A DNA stretch of 64,000 nt. It comes from Aralia elata. Taxonomy: Eukaryota; Streptophyta; Magnoliopsida; Apiales; Araliaceae. The notes beneath the pieces are model-generated. The model saw nothing but the letters and a program-made list of their open reading frames with translations. It was not told the DNA's origin and made no database searches. Positions 1 to 10,959 of the stretch are shown piece by piece. The stretch's first letter is position 1; each line of letters starts with the position of its first letter. Location of the stretch: the NCBI GenBank assembly GCA_034770075.1, contig CM068385.1:46584721-46648720 (forward strand). Reading direction: 5' to 3'. The translations under genes and the position numbers were made by a program.

Positions 1-41
1 AAGTACTTACGAAAGTCGAAGGAATTCTTTCCTAGGAAGGA

Positions 42-268
42 GTGATCCTGATGCTTATTTGCGATGGGAGAAAAAGATGGAGCGGGAGTTTGATTATCAT
101 GACTATTTCGAGCGTAGAAAGGTCAAGCTGGAGATTCGAGATTTTTCTGATTATGGAGTTACATGGTGGGATCAATTCGTGCTTAGCCGGAGAAGATGTG
201 GTGAGCGTCCGATCGAGATGCGGGAAGAGTTGAAAACCGTAATAAGGAAGCGGTTTGTTCCTGTATAG
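42..268 (+). pseudogene. gag: Gypsy gag fragment (retrotransposon gag domain)
   Basis: A partial capsid domain. It shows the lineage signatures DPDAYLRWEKK, YGVTWWDQ and RRRCGERPIE, closely matching the gag of X2 at 54185-54420. The reading frame ends at a TAG at 266-268, just after RKRFVPV. In X2 the domain continues at this point, whereas here unrelated-looking residues follow, so the rest of gag appears deleted. It would have encoded the particle-forming capsid protein and is non-functional. Confidence 0.7.
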
Positions 269-400
269 CGGAATAGGAAGAATGAGTATGCAACTCCAAG
301 ACATGTAGAACAACCTTCAAGGCGATCAACGTGGGATGATGAAAAGAGGGTTCAAAGGCATGAGGAGTCGTATTGGAGACAGCCACGAGAAGTTCCTAAG

Positions 401-949
401 GTGAATAGGGAACAATTATTTTCTAAGGACGCAAGGGATGACATCATGGATTCATTTCATAAGGGGATGGAGGATTGTTGGATGCAACTACAAAACATCT
501 CTAAGGCGCAAAAGAAGCAAGATCATCCAAGGGAGGAGGAAGATGAAAAAGAATATGCAGTCCAAGGAAAACCATTGGGTTCTAGTGTACAAGATGAAGT
601 CCCTAATCAAAATCAAGAAAGTGAACTACAAAAACAAAGTGAACGGCAAAAAGAAATTGATCAAGAGATTGAGAGTGAAAAAGAAATATTTGAAAAGAGT
701 GAGGAAGAAAACAAAAGAGAGATTGAAAATAGAGAGATAGAAAAGAAAAGTGAGAGTGAAAACAAACGAGAGATTAAGAGACAAAGAAGAGTTAAAAGAG
801 AGCATGACACAGTTGAGAGAGAGAATGAGCAAAAAGAAGAGAGAGAAATAAGTGTCTATGACAAAAAGAGTAAGAGTGAAAGAGAATTATATTTTGAACA
901 ACCAATGAATGTACATTCGTATAAGACAGCGTTTTTGAATACTAACTAA
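401..949 (+). pseudogene. Lys/Glu-rich linker upstream of gypsy RT
   Basis: An open frame of 182 aa dominated by K, E, R and S, including many EKxSE/NKREI-type repeats, so it would look like a coiled coil. X2 has a similar acidic/basic tract between protease and RT (55480-55600). The C-terminal residues SYKTAFLNTN correspond to the short block just before RT in X2 (YKEALLNSN). It is therefore the protease-RT linker of the element and not a host coiled-coil gene. Start choice is arbitrary because the polyprotein start is missing. Confidence 0.6.
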
Positions 950-991
950 ATTAACTCTGTTTTATCTAGTTTTGTTATTTCTCTTGTACAG

Positions 992-1630
992 GTGAGAGAT
1001 TATATACCTAGAGCTATCATTCTGTACCGATCAGCTTATAGTATTCCTGAGGAGACCACGGATTCACCAAGGTGGGTTGGAGAGTTGTTAGAGAAGGGTA
1101 TCGTTAGAGAAAGCATAAGTTCGTGTGCTATTTGTGAAATCATAGTACCTAAGAAGGAAAGGATGTCGTGCTCGTGCGTTGATTTGCAATTGGTAAACAA
1201 GTATCATTATTCTTTTCTTTACTTAGATAATATGTTCGATAAATTGCATAGTACTTGTGTTTTGTCTTTATTTGCTTTGATTAGGCATCATCATCAAATT
1301 AGCATGCGAGACTGTGATGAATGGAAAATTATGTTAGCATGTGACTTGTATAGGTGGTTAGTTATTTTAATTAGATTAACTAATTCATCTAGTGTTTTCA
1401 TGAGTTTAATAAAACATATTTTACATCCGTCCATGGATAAATTTGTTGTTAGCTATTTTGATGGTAGAAGCATATTTGTCATAAACTATGGAAGATATTT
1501 AATATTTGTTGAGTTAATTTATGATCATGATATTTACTCTCATTTTCAATGTGCTTATTATCATAATATTCATTCTAGGGTTTCTTATTCTTGTGTTCAT
1601 GTTATTTCTCAGAGGCACTTAAAGATCTAG
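992..1630 (+). pseudogene. pol: Degenerate gypsy reverse transcriptase
   Basis: The 212-aa open frame aligns along its whole length with the plant gypsy RT: the VPKK block of the fingers, a degraded GYHQI block, then DEWK, and finally KFVVSYFDG. The catalytic YFDD box is changed to YFDG, which removes one metal-binding Asp, and most other conserved palm residues are replaced. The frame nevertheless stays open for 639 nt. After the active site the similarity fades and stops at the Sirevirus-like LTR. It is inactive. Confidence 0.7.
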
Positions 1631-1796
1631 AAGGGGGTTGAATAGATCCCTTTTTTTTTATAAAAAAAACTTGATTTAGGTATTACCCAAATCTTATTAA
1701 TCAGATTGATTTAGCACAGCAGAATGTGTTTTTAAAAGATTATCCCTTTTAAAGATTATTTGTGAATCTCAGTCCCCAGTTTAGTTTAGAATCACA

Positions 1797-3527
1797 TGAA
1801 AGTAGTATGCACGCAAGCCAATCATATTTGATATGATGTTGCATATACTTTGTAATCTTATTCGATTATTAAAGGCATTTTACTTTATCAACATAGTGTT
1901 GTTATATTAAATGTGATAAACCCATAGTTTTGAGCAATGCTTTTAGAATCATGATGGTGATCATGCTAATGAGATCTAAATTCTAGATAGCTCACAAACT
2001 AAAATCGTTCCTAATCGATGGATTACTAAAAAGGGGAGCTTTAGTGTCTCCACACAAATGATTATGAGATCAATCATCATCTTCATAAGAGCAAGCAACG
2101 TATGTACCTAATGGAGTTTTACTCGCCTGTCAATAGGAATTCCTCTAGTGATAGTAGTACAAGTGATCCTTGGACTTGAGATCATCATAGTATCTTGTGT
2201 ATAATGAGTTATACTTTGACATGTCCCTTAAGACCCTGAGGGTATATCAAAGGGTATGATTGGGTATAATAAGTTATACATGGAGATAGGTGAATGATCA
2301 ACAAAGAATCTACCACTTCTAGTAAAAGGAGAGAATGTCCTATGTGATTCGATAAATGACGACTCAGAAGTCTTTGGCCAATGCAGAATGAAATTAGAAA
2401 TGAGTTTCTAATTTGCATTATAAGAGTTGTGCATTTGAGAATCGAAATACATATAATTAAATAAAATAAGACTTGACAGTAATTCCATGTCTTATATTTA
2501 ATTGGGACATTGTATGGTAGAAGGATTGAATTGTACGGTAACTATTCACTGAAAGGTTCTTTTGTGATTAATGTTGAAATCTATATTATCTGGAAAGTCG
2601 TTGATCGCTAAGGGGGCTTACCCTTATTGTAGAATAAATATTATTTATTTAAATGAATTAAATAGTTTAATTTATTTATTTAAATAAAATTAGAATTGTT
2701 CTAATTGATTTATTCACAACCGGTTTAATATGGAGAACCTAAAGGGTCACACCGCAAAAGAAAAATATTTATTTAAGAAGTAAATGGCATAATTGTAATA
2801 ATAAGTTAAGTGTATTTAATTTAATCTATGGAGATAGAATAAATTAAATAGCTTAATATTTATTATTTAATATTTTGGAAATATTAAATATAAATTAATA
2901 AGAGGAGTCTTATTATTATTATTACTATTACTATTATTTAATTCCTAATAGGGATTGAGAATTAATTAATAGCAGTACTCTCTCATGAATTCCTAATTGG
3001 ATTAGGAGTTCAATTAATTAAAGGAGTTTAATTAAAATAAAAACCCTAATCCTAAATAGTTTAGGAGGGTTCCCTATATCTATAAATAAGAGGAGTCTTA
3101 TCATGATTTAGGGTTAGACAATTTACACACTCTTCCATGAGAATTGGAGAGAGAGAGAGTACTTGCAATTTCTATAGAGATAGAAACTAGGGTTTTGCCA
3201 ACACCCATCTTCTTGAATAACTATTATTCCTTGGTGGATCACCTCTAGAGGCCAAACACTTGGGTGGCTAACGTTGATCAAAGGAAGGAATCTCATTGGT
3301 GAAATTCAAGGAGAACGCGAAGGAATTGGAGGTGAACTTGTACCTGAGGAAGCACGGTTCTACGAGGGTATAATTTCTTAATCTCTATCTCTTTCGTTTA
3401 ATTGATAATTGAGCACATGGATGATCATGGTGATGGTTTGTATGAAAAATTTTAAATTCCGTTTTATCGCGCTTCCGCACTATTTATGTAATTTGATTGC
3501 ATATTCGCGCTATGTACAAACCTAACA
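1797..3527 (+). repeat. Solo LTR of the Copia-A family (solo-1)
   Basis: A complete LTR of 1731 bp starting TGAAAGTAGTATGCAC and ending CAAACCTAACA. It is flanked by the perfect 5-bp TSD TCACA (1792-1796 and 3528-3532), and no internal sequence is attached, so it is a solo LTR left by LTR-LTR recombination. It contains the family TATA region (TCTATAAATAAGAGG near 3079-3093). Compared with the other copies, a segment at 2038-2107 is inverted (see findings). Confidence 0.93.
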
Positions 3528-3687
3528 TCACAAACACAAGTAATAATGCAAAAAAAATATAAGATGGAAAAGTAAATGGCACAAGAAGAGTTTTAGGTGG
3601 TTCGAAGACTGAATAACTCTTACTCCACTCTTCTACTTCAACAAGTAGGGATTTCACTATGAATTTGATCACTCTGATCAAGACACT

Positions 3688-3880
3688 CTTGCCCTCTTCA
3701 AGCCCAGCAGACTTGGATATTTTAGTCACTAAGATAAGGACACTAAGACCTCTTAAAGCCCAGCAGACTTGGAACAACTCAGTACACTAAGTACTCTTCA
3801 AGCCAGCAGACTTGGAACAACTCAGTACACTAAGTACTCTTCAAGCCTAACAGACTTGGAATCTATGTGGTCACTAAGAC
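3688..3880. repeat. 43-44-bp tandem repeat in Sirevirus-like LTR
   Basis: About four imperfect units, each containing CAGCAGACTTGGAA followed by CACTAAG and CTCTTCAAGCC. The two central units (from about 3757 and 3801) are almost identical; the outer ones are diverged. The repeat lies within the LTR body. Confidence 0.75.
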
Positions 3881-4351
3881 CAAAACAAACTGTTGAATGA
3901 ATATTGTTGAGAGGTGCTGCTAAGTTTGGCGTTAAGCTTTTCTTCACAGATACTTAGCAGCTTGAAACATATGTTCAAATCATAGAGTATGTTCTTTACC
4001 TTAGGCAGAGTTTTGGCCTTTTGATTTCTTGTTCGTTATTTTTGTTTTGGATCTCTCTGTCATCTTATAGTCTGCCTGAGTTTTCTTTCTGTTGCAAGAT
4101 TTCCGTTGCAGCATTTAATGCTTTAGATATTCTGAGATACTCGATGTGGACATTTTGAGTTTAGGTGTCAACTTTCTGTTGTCTACGTTGTCACATCAGT
4201 CTACAACTTCACCTACCACTTTGACCTATCACTTTTAGCAAACTAGCTATTAGATACATCCTCTGATCTTCGATTCCACCCAAGGATGTTTGGTATGCGC
4301 ACTGGGACTGTCACCCAGCAGTACTCATGTGTCAGTGTGTCAGGTTTGATT

Positions 4352-4668
4352 ACTCTACGGTCATGAGGGTTCGTAGTGTTTATTCTATGATCTAAACGCT
4401 TTACGTTAAGTCTCGAACTCTACGAATAGAATTGTTCTCTACGAAGATCTGCTTTACGATTCCAGAACTGACTTTATAGTTCTTTCTTTCGTTGACTTTA
4501 CCATTTGAAAGATCTCTGAACCACTCTACGTTCAGTCTTTGCTGAATGAGCTTTGATTTTGCTTTACGATTTTTGTTCACTCTTCGAAAGTTGCAACAAC
4601 TCTGCAATTTGTCTAAAGCTTTACGATAGACATATCAGCTCTACGAATTGTCCGAAGCCTTACGATAG
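4352..4668. repeat. Dispersed CTYTACGA motif cluster in Sirevirus-like LTR
   Basis: The octamer CTCTACGA or CTTTACGA and one-base variants occur about ten times in some 320 bp, spaced irregularly by 15-60 bp (near 4352, 4398, 4419, 4436, 4451, 4521, 4562, 4619, 4642 and 4660). On the sense (minus) strand it reads TCGTARAG. Sirevirus LTRs are known for repeated short motifs upstream of the promoter; a regulatory role here is inferred. Confidence 0.55.
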
Positions 4669-4910
4669 GAAAGTTAAGTCTGCGATCTAACATATCCTCT
4701 TTACTGTTCGTCAGACCAACTTTACATACATATTAAGCCTATTGATTATGTCTTATATCAACTCAAAGAGATCAACCTAACAGGTTTGATCTTATAACTC
4801 TAAGTCCTTGTACATTGAATCATTAAGAAGGACTTTACAAAAAACTCACTAGTATACATTAAGAACCTTCATCATCAAATTAAATCATACAAATCATGCA
4901 GACTCCAACA

Positions 4911-5511
4911 ATATCCCCCTATTTGATGATGACAAAACTAACAGTTTCGTATGACAATTAAGATTGCATTGCTTGAAATATAAATATGACTTAAAATACA
5001 GTAAGCCACTATATTGCTAGATCAAAAGGATGAATTTATTGAAGATTAAAGGTCTCTACAAAATTCATCAGATTTACAAACATTCTAACAATAAATAGAT
5101 AAAGTGAGCTTACTATTTACTTCTCTTTCTCGGTTTTTTCAAAGCAAGCCATTTCTTCTCAGCTTCCCTTTTGCGATTGGAAGCTTTTTATTACTCAGCA
5201 TTTTTTCTTCTACTTTCCTCAATAGAATCCTGTGGACCAAGATTAGGAGTAAATGAAGAAAATGTTCTTTCTTCTCCTACAATATGAGTTCCTTGAAGAT
5301 TTCTATGCAGATAGGCCGAATCTCCAGATGGAATTCTTATCCCAGTTGGCGTTACTGCACTCGACGATCCGCCCTATCCTTGGCCATGCTCTATTGGTAA
5401 AGCTTTCCTTTGAGAAGCTGTTGTTGTTGCTTGTTTATCTCCTTGTCTCCCCCTATCTCCCTTACTTCCCTTTTTTCTTGCCTTTTCTCCCCCATTTTGT
5501 CATCATGCACC
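4911..5511 (-). mobile_element. 3' internal tail of Sirevirus-like element
   Basis: Internal sequence next to the LTR of the Sirevirus-like element, read on the minus strand. It has no intact coding frame. At 5440-5500 and 4911-4930 the minus strand is strongly purine-rich (runs of GGGGGAGA type), which fits the multiple polypurine tracts described for Sireviruses. It is cut at 5511 by insertion of Copia-A; the base block GCACC at 5507-5511 is the expected left copy of that TSD. Confidence 0.55.
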
Positions 5512-7062
5512 TGAAAGTAATATGCACACAAGCCAATCATATTTGATATGATGTAGCATATACTTTGTAATCTTATTCATTTATTAATAAAAGTATTAAA
5601 GGCATTTTACTTTATCTACATAGTGTTGTTATTTAATATGTGATAAACCCATAGTTTTAAGCAATGCTTTTAGAATCATAATGATGATCATGCTAATGAG
5701 ATCTAAATTCTTAGAAAGCTTAAAACTAAAATTGTTCCTAATTGTTGGATTACTAAAAAGGAAATTAGTGAATCCGGATAGATTAGTACATATGTTGCTT
5801 GCTCTTGGGAAGAGGATGATTGATCTCATAATCATTTGTGTGGAAATACTAAAGCGTGTAGGTGCTTATTGGAGAATAAGTTCAATGAACGTGGCTCGCT
5901 AAGGAATACCTAATGGAGTTTTACTCGCATGTTAATAGAAATTCCTCTAGTGATAGTAGTATAAGTGATCCTTGGACTTGAGATCATCATAGTATCTTGT
6001 GTATGATGAGTTATACTTTGACATGTCCCTTAAGACCTTCAGGGTATATCGAAGGGTATGATTGGGTACAATAAGTTGTACATGGAGATAGGTGAATGAT
6101 CAACAAAGAATCTACCACATCTAGTAAAAGATGTGAATGTCCTATATGATTCGATAAATGACAACTCAGTAGTCCTTAGCCAAGACAAAATAAAATTAGA
6201 AAGGGGTTTCTAATTTGCATTATTTAAAGTTGTGCATTTGGGAATCGAAGTACATATAATTAAATAAAATAAGACTTGACAGTAATTCCATGTCTTATAT
6301 TTAATTGGGACATTGTATGGTAGAAGGATTGAAGTAAATGACATAATCGTAATAATAAGTTAAGTATATTTAATTTAGTCTATGGAGATAGAATAAATTA
6401 AATAGCTTAATATTTATTATTTAATATTTTGAAAATATTAAATATAAATTAATAAGAGGAGTCTTATTATTATTATTAGTATTAGTATTATTTAATTCCT
6501 AAAAGGGTTTGAGAATTAATTAATAGAAGTATTCTCATAAATTCTTAATTGGATTAGGAGTTTAATTAATTAAAAGATTTTAATTAGAATAAAAAACTTA
6601 ATCCTAAATAGTTTAGGAGGGTTCCTTATATCTATAAATAAGAGGAGTCTTATTATAGATTAAGGTTACACACTCTTACATTAGAATTATGGAGAGTACT
6701 TACAATTTCTATAGAGATAGAAACTAAGGTTTTGCCAACAACCATCTTCTAGAATAGATATTATTCTTTGGTGGATCACCTCTAGAGGCCAAACACTTGG
6801 GTGGCTAACGTTGATCAAAAGAAGAAATCTCACCGTTGAGTTCTAGGAGAACGCGAAAGAATTGGAGGTAAACTTGTACCTGAGGAAGCTTTAATTCACG
6901 AGGGTATAATTTTTTATCTCTGTCTCTTTCGTTTAATTGATAATTAAGTACAAGGAAAGATCATGGTGATGGTTTGTATTAAAATTTTAAAATCCGTTTT
7001 ATTGCGCTTCCATTCTATTTATATAATTTGATTGCATGCTTGCGTTATATACAAACCTAACA
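5512..7062 (+). repeat. 5' LTR of Copia-A
   Basis: Starts TGAAAGTAATATGCAC and ends CAAACCTAACA. It is shorter (1551 bp) than the solo copies because about 250 bp are missing after position 6331: the sequence jumps from GAAGGATTGAA directly to GTAAATGACATAATC, skipping the block seen at 2530-2780 in solo-1. Confidence 0.92.
6633..6640 (+). promoter_or_regulatory. TATA box of Copia-A LTR
   Basis: TATAAATA within TCTATAAATAAGAGG, about 430 bp before the LTR end. The same block is conserved at the same LTR position in all four copies (near 3082, 6633, 36563 and 53694), including the two solo LTRs, which supports a core promoter. Confidence 0.65.
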
Positions 7063-7063
7063 G

Positions 7064-7076
7064 TTGTATCAAAGCC
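7064..7076 (+). other. Degenerate primer binding site of Copia-A
   Basis: TTGTATCAAAGCC directly follows the LTR end. It differs at two positions from TGGTATCAGAGCC, the usual plant site complementary to initiator Met-tRNA, which is seen intact in X2 at 51530. Confidence 0.6.
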
Positions 7077-7177
7077 AATCTTTGTGTTAATTATTGATTT
7101 TGTTGATTCCATGTATGAATTGATATGCGATTCGATCGGATTTAATGGGCTGCAAAAAATTTCTGATTCTGAGTCAT

Positions 7178-7300
7178 GGTGCGGCCGCGCCGTCTCCAGT
7201 TCATTCTGGAGCGCAGCCGCGCCCTAACCCAGAATCTCTTTTCTGGCCTTGCAGCCGCACCGCATCCCAGTTCATTTTGAGCGCGGCTGCGCCACACCCC
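7178..7300. repeat. GC-rich palindromic block GCGGCCGCGCC in copia leader
   Basis: Two imperfect units of about 85 bp, each with a GCGGCCGCG/GCGGCTGCG-type core and the phrase CCAGTTCATT. The block stands out sharply from the surrounding AT-rich leader. The same core recurs in Tekay-2 LTR at 57835-57895 and 58222-58276. Confidence 0.7.
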
Positions 7301-8019
7301 AGGAACTGAAATTTTTTTGGTTTTTCAATTAACATAAATGGTTTATTTAATTGATAAAAAGTTTAAAATAAAGATGTTTATTTTATCTAGAATAGGATTC
7401 CAGGTTGCTAAAATTAAAGGAGTTTAATTTTGATTTGGTTTTTGATTAAAATAAAAGAGTTTATTTTGTTTCAGAACTAAAAATTAGCAAACGTTTTGTC
7501 CATTAAATGATATCAATGTATATATGGAATGGTTTTATTATTCATGAGATGAATGTTATATATTGATACATACAGAGATATGTATGATAATAAATAGGGA
7601 TTGATTATGGACTATTGACCAATGTGTGATTCGATTTATTTTAGAGGATGCTTGAATGAATGAGTTTCTATAAATGGGGTCTGCGTACCTCGTCTTCTCT
7701 AGTTTTTCTTGATGTAAATTCTATCTTCCTCCTATGTACTTCCCCTTGACTACTGATCAAGGTTTCTATTCATATTAAATAGTTTATGTAATAGGATTAG
7801 CTAGAATTAATTTTGAAGAATTCGAGACAAAGGAGCAAGGAGCGCTTGAAGACCCATTTGTAATAGAGCCTAGGATTTAAATGTAATAGTTATATTTAAA
7901 TTCAGTTCTTGCACCTAGGTTTGACCTTTTGGTTCACTTGGTGGCTCTAGTGAACCAAACTAGAATAAAAATCTATAATCAATCCGGGTAGAATATAGTA
8001 TTCTATATGTGCATGCTTA

Positions 8020-8041
8020 CTATATATATATATATATATAT
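8020..8041. repeat. (TA)n microsatellite
   Basis: About eleven TA dinucleotides in the Copia-A leader. Confidence 0.95.
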
Positions 8042-8243
8042 TATATTATCCAACATGCTTCGTATGTTAAATAATATGACGCGTATTTTATATATATATT
8101 TGCATGATCGCTAAACAAGATGAGACAAATAATAAACCCCTCAAAGAAATCATATTAAGTCCTAAATGTTCAAAGATATTTGGAATATCGAACGTAGCTA
8201 TCTAGCATGAGAAAGCAATAGAGTGTTGAATATTTAATATGAG

Positions 8244-8533
8244 TTTGTTGTGCACACACAAGGCAAATATTAAATATTTAAGATGTTGCTTTATTACATT
8301 AGATGTTTATAAAGAATTGAACATTACCGCTTTGTTGTGCACACACAAGGGCTGCATTTTTCTCTTCACTTATATGAAAATGTTGGGTTTGACTTAATTT
8401 AGATTATTTTAGTTCGGATGTGCACACACTTGACCATTATGATCTAAGAGGCAAAATACAAGGAGTTGCATGGTGATGTAATTGACAATAGTTGTCTACC
8501 TATTTATTTATAGTTTGTTGTGCACACACAAGG
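8244..8533 (+). repeat. Four spaced copies of TTTGTTGTGCACACACAAGG
   Basis: The 20-mer is perfect at 8244-8263, 8331-8350 and 8514-8533. A partial form (TGTGCACACACTTG) lies near 8419. Spacing is about 85-100 bp. Its core TGTGCACA is palindromic. The cluster lies in the transcribed leader before gag. Confidence 0.85.
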
Positions 8534-8728
8534 CTATATACATTTGAAATGAGATCCTTATTCTTATTAGCAAGTCTTAATTAGATTTGTCGAACTATAT
8601 ATTGAGGGTAATATAGTTTGATGAAAATAGTGGGAGATACCAATTTAAATAAAGACCTAATTTATTTTGATAATTAATAAAATGAATGTATGCTAAAATA
8701 TTGTCTATTTCACATGCAGAATTTAAAA

Positions 8729-9607
8729 ATGTCAAACTCATTATCACTGCGTAGCATACTTGATGCTAACAAACTGATCGAACTGAATTACATGGACTGG
8801 TTAAGGAATCTGAGAATTGTTCTCACTTTTGAAAAGATTTCTTATATCCTAAATTCGCCCGTCCCTGCAAATGTTGCAGAAACAGCCTCTAAGGAAGAGA
8901 TTGCTACTTTCAGAAAGTGGCAAGATGATGCAATCTTAGATCAATACATCATGCTCGCATCCATGAGTAACGAGCTTCAGCGTCAACATGAAACTATGGA
9001 TGCTCCTACTGTATTGTTGCACCTCAAGTAGTTGTATGGTGAGCAAAGTAGGACTGGTAGATATCAGATATCCAAGGAGCTCTTCCGATCTCGAATGACC
9101 GAGGGCACTACCGTTGAGACTCATGTCCTAAAGATGATCAATCTGATTGAACAACTTGGACAACTAGGGTTCGTAATGGTTGGGGAGTTAAGTCAAGATT
9201 TGATCTTGCAAACACTCCCAGACACCTTCTCACAATTTGTTGTGAATTTTCACATGAATAAGTTGGATGTCAGCTTGCTTGAGTTACTTAACATGCTGAA
9301 AACTGCTGAAGGTCACTTCTCATCCAACAAGAACCAAGTCTTACTAGTGGATGATTCTTCCAATAAAAGAAAGAGGCCCAAGGTATCTTCTGAAAAGAAG
9401 AAAAAGAAGAAGGCTAAAGGCAAGGCGAAAGGAAAGGATAAAAAGAAAGTTAATCCTGATAGCAAAGGAAGATGCTACCATTGCAATAAGTAGGGACACT
9501 GGAAGAGGAACTACAAGGAGTATCTTGCAGACCAAAAGAAGTTTGGAGAAGCTTCGACTTTCGATCTAGGTTTGATCATGATTGAAATTAATTTTTCTGA
9601 AAGTTAA
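8729..9607 (+). pseudogene. gag: Copia-A gag (capsid and zinc knuckle), interrupted
   Basis: Start ATG at 8729 gives MSNSLSLRSILDANK, the usual N-terminus of this copia group; an upstream in-frame ATG at 8690 is less likely. The capsid domain (UBN2/DUF4219-like) contains NYMDWLRNLR, LASMSNELQRQHE and ELFRSRM. In-frame TAG codons break it at 9029-9031 and 9491-9493. The second stop lies inside the zinc knuckle, CYHCNK-stop-GHWKRNYK, whose fourth Cys is also changed to Tyr. A Lys-rich basic tract precedes the knuckle. It is a dead gag that would have built the virus-like particle. Confidence 0.85.
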
Positions 9608-9957
9608 AATTCTACTTGGGTATTAGATACCGGCTGTGGTTCTCACATATGTAACAATATGTAGGGACACAACAGAAGTAGAAGGCTGAACAAGGATGAA
9701 GTCGTCCTACGAGTGGGAATGGAGCAAAGGTTGTTGCATTAGCTGTAGGAACTTATTGTTTAGTACTGCCTACAGGCAAGTCCATTAGTTTAAATAATTG
9801 CTATTATATTCCAACATTTATAAGAAACATTATTTCAATTTCTGTATTGGATATGGATGGTTTTGATATTATAATAAAGAACAACAATTGTTCTATTTAT
9901 TATAAAAATGTTTTATAAGGTGTTAGCAATTTACTGAATGGACTTTATATACTTGAC
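9608..9957 (+). pseudogene. pol: Copia-A aspartic protease
   Basis: The catalytic motif WVLDTGCGSHIC follows the zinc knuckle in the same frame, and further protease strands (NCYYIPTFIRNIISISVL) are readable. A TAG interrupts the frame just before the motif (SES-stop-NSTWVLDTG), one replaces a conserved Gln-type position within ICNNM-stop-GH, a frame slip follows near 9710, and another stop follows YKNVL near 9918. The domain would have cut Gag-Pol; it is inactive here. Confidence 0.75.
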
Positions 9958-10958
9958 TTGCATGAAAATATACTTCAAATTGAACAAACTAAGAAAAGAA
10001 AAAGAGATGATGTTAATTATACCTTTATGTGGCACTATAGACTCGGTCATATCAATAAAACAAGATTAACCAAGTTGCATAAAAATGGGCTTTTAGAGCT
10101 ATCTGATTATGAATCATATCCAACTTGTGAATCTTGTCTCATGGGTAAAATGACTAAATCTCCTTTTAGTGGAAAAGGAGAAATAGTTACAGAGTTATTA
10201 GTATTGGTACATGCAGATGTATGTGGACCTATGACAACGAATGCACGAGGATGGTATTCTTATTTTATTACTTTCACTGATGATCATTCTAGATTTGGAT
10301 ATGTGTATTTAATGAAATACAAATCTGAATCGTTTGAAAAGTTCAAAGAATTCAAAAGTGAAGTAGAGAAGCAAACTGGTAAGAGTATTAAGATTCTTCG
10401 ATTAGAATTTAGGAGGAGAATACTTAACCAATGAGTTTCTCAATTGTGTCAAAGAAAATGGTATAATCTCACAATGGACTCCACCAGGGACGCCACAATT
10501 TAATGGTGTATCTGAAAGGAGAAATCGAACATTGTTGGACATCGTTCGTTCCATGATGAGTTTTACCGACCTTCTAGTATCATTCTAGGGTTATGCCCTA
10601 GAAACGGCTACATAGCTACTTAACAAGGTACCTACCAAATCTGTCCCAAAGACTCCATATGAATTATGGACAGGGAGGAAACCTAGTCTTAAGTATGTTA
10701 AGACTTGGTGTTGCCTAGCTTATGTCAAAAGGTTTGAGCATGATAAGCTAAAGACTAGATCCGACAAGTGTAGATTTGTGGGATATCCTAAAGAAAGTTT
10801 AGAATATTATTTCTATCATCCTACTGAGGTGTTTGTTGTGAAACACGCTGCCTTCTTGAAAAAGGAGTTTATCCTTGAAGGGGTTAGCGGGAGTAAATTA
10901 TATTTTGAAGAAGTTCAAGAACCACAATATACTACGGATCAAAGTTAGGTACCTGACC
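9958..10958 (+). pseudogene. pol: Copia-A integrase, frameshifted
   Basis: The N-terminal HHCC zinc finger is visible (WHYRLGHIN ... CESCLMGK), then the catalytic core with HADVCGPM (first Asp) and TFTDDHSRFGYVY. Near 10405-10434 the second catalytic region is damaged: the expected Asp-Arg-Gly-Gly stretch is altered, and the frame shifts and ends at a TGA (10432-10434). The continuation in another frame has SERRNRTLLDIVRSM with the third catalytic acidic residue, and the C-terminal copia GKRKPxLKYxRxWxCxAYV-like box. It would have inserted element cDNA; it is non-functional. Confidence 0.85.
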
Positions 10959-10959
10959 A

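Larger units (their letters stand above)
1..1623 (+). mobile_element. Decayed Ty3/gypsy internal fragment (Reina-like lineage)
   Basis: This is the remnant of the internal part of a Ty3/gypsy element related to X2 further right (50761-56409). It reads, in order, as a gag piece, a Lys/Glu-rich linker and a reverse transcriptase piece. The left end lies outside the window. The right end meets the Sirevirus-like LTR near 1605-1623, where RT homology fades into the CTAGAAGGGGGTTGAATAGA sequence typical of that LTR. No LTR or primer site of its own is visible. Confidence 0.75.
1624..4910 (-). repeat. Sirevirus-like (Ty1/copia) LTR, split by a solo LTR
   Basis: On the minus strand this LTR starts TGTTGGAGTC at 4910 and ends near 1624 with the CAACCCCCTTCTAG tail common in Sirevirus-type LTRs. 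A purine-rich tract lies directly outside 4910 (minus strand AAATAGGGGGATAT, preceded by TTTGTCATCATC), the usual polypurine context of these elements. The LTR is interrupted by the solo copia LTR at 1797-3527; without it and one TSD the LTR is about 1.55 kb. The exact left end is uncertain by about 20 bp because no clear terminal TG remains. Confidence 0.6.
7077..8728 (+). other. Copia-A leader (untranslated), motif-rich
   Basis: About 1.65 kb between primer site and gag with no convincing coding frame. It holds a GC-rich block with NotI-like palindromes (7178-7300), a (TA)n run (8020-8041) and four copies of a TGTTGTGCACACACAAGG motif at 8244-8533. A pyrimidine stretch ending CATGCAG (AG at 8718-8719) lies 9 nt before the gag ATG and could be a 3' splice site; splicing is inferred. 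Confidence 0.6.

Noticed and set aside
401..949. A host coiled-coil protein gene
   Set aside because: The tract sits between gypsy gag and RT pieces and has a counterpart in X2 at 55480-55600; it is a polyprotein linker.
5253..5546. Leu-rich hydrophobic frame that might be an envelope-like protein
   Set aside because: It is the complement of a purine-rich tract on the element's sense strand and runs across the Copia-A insertion point.
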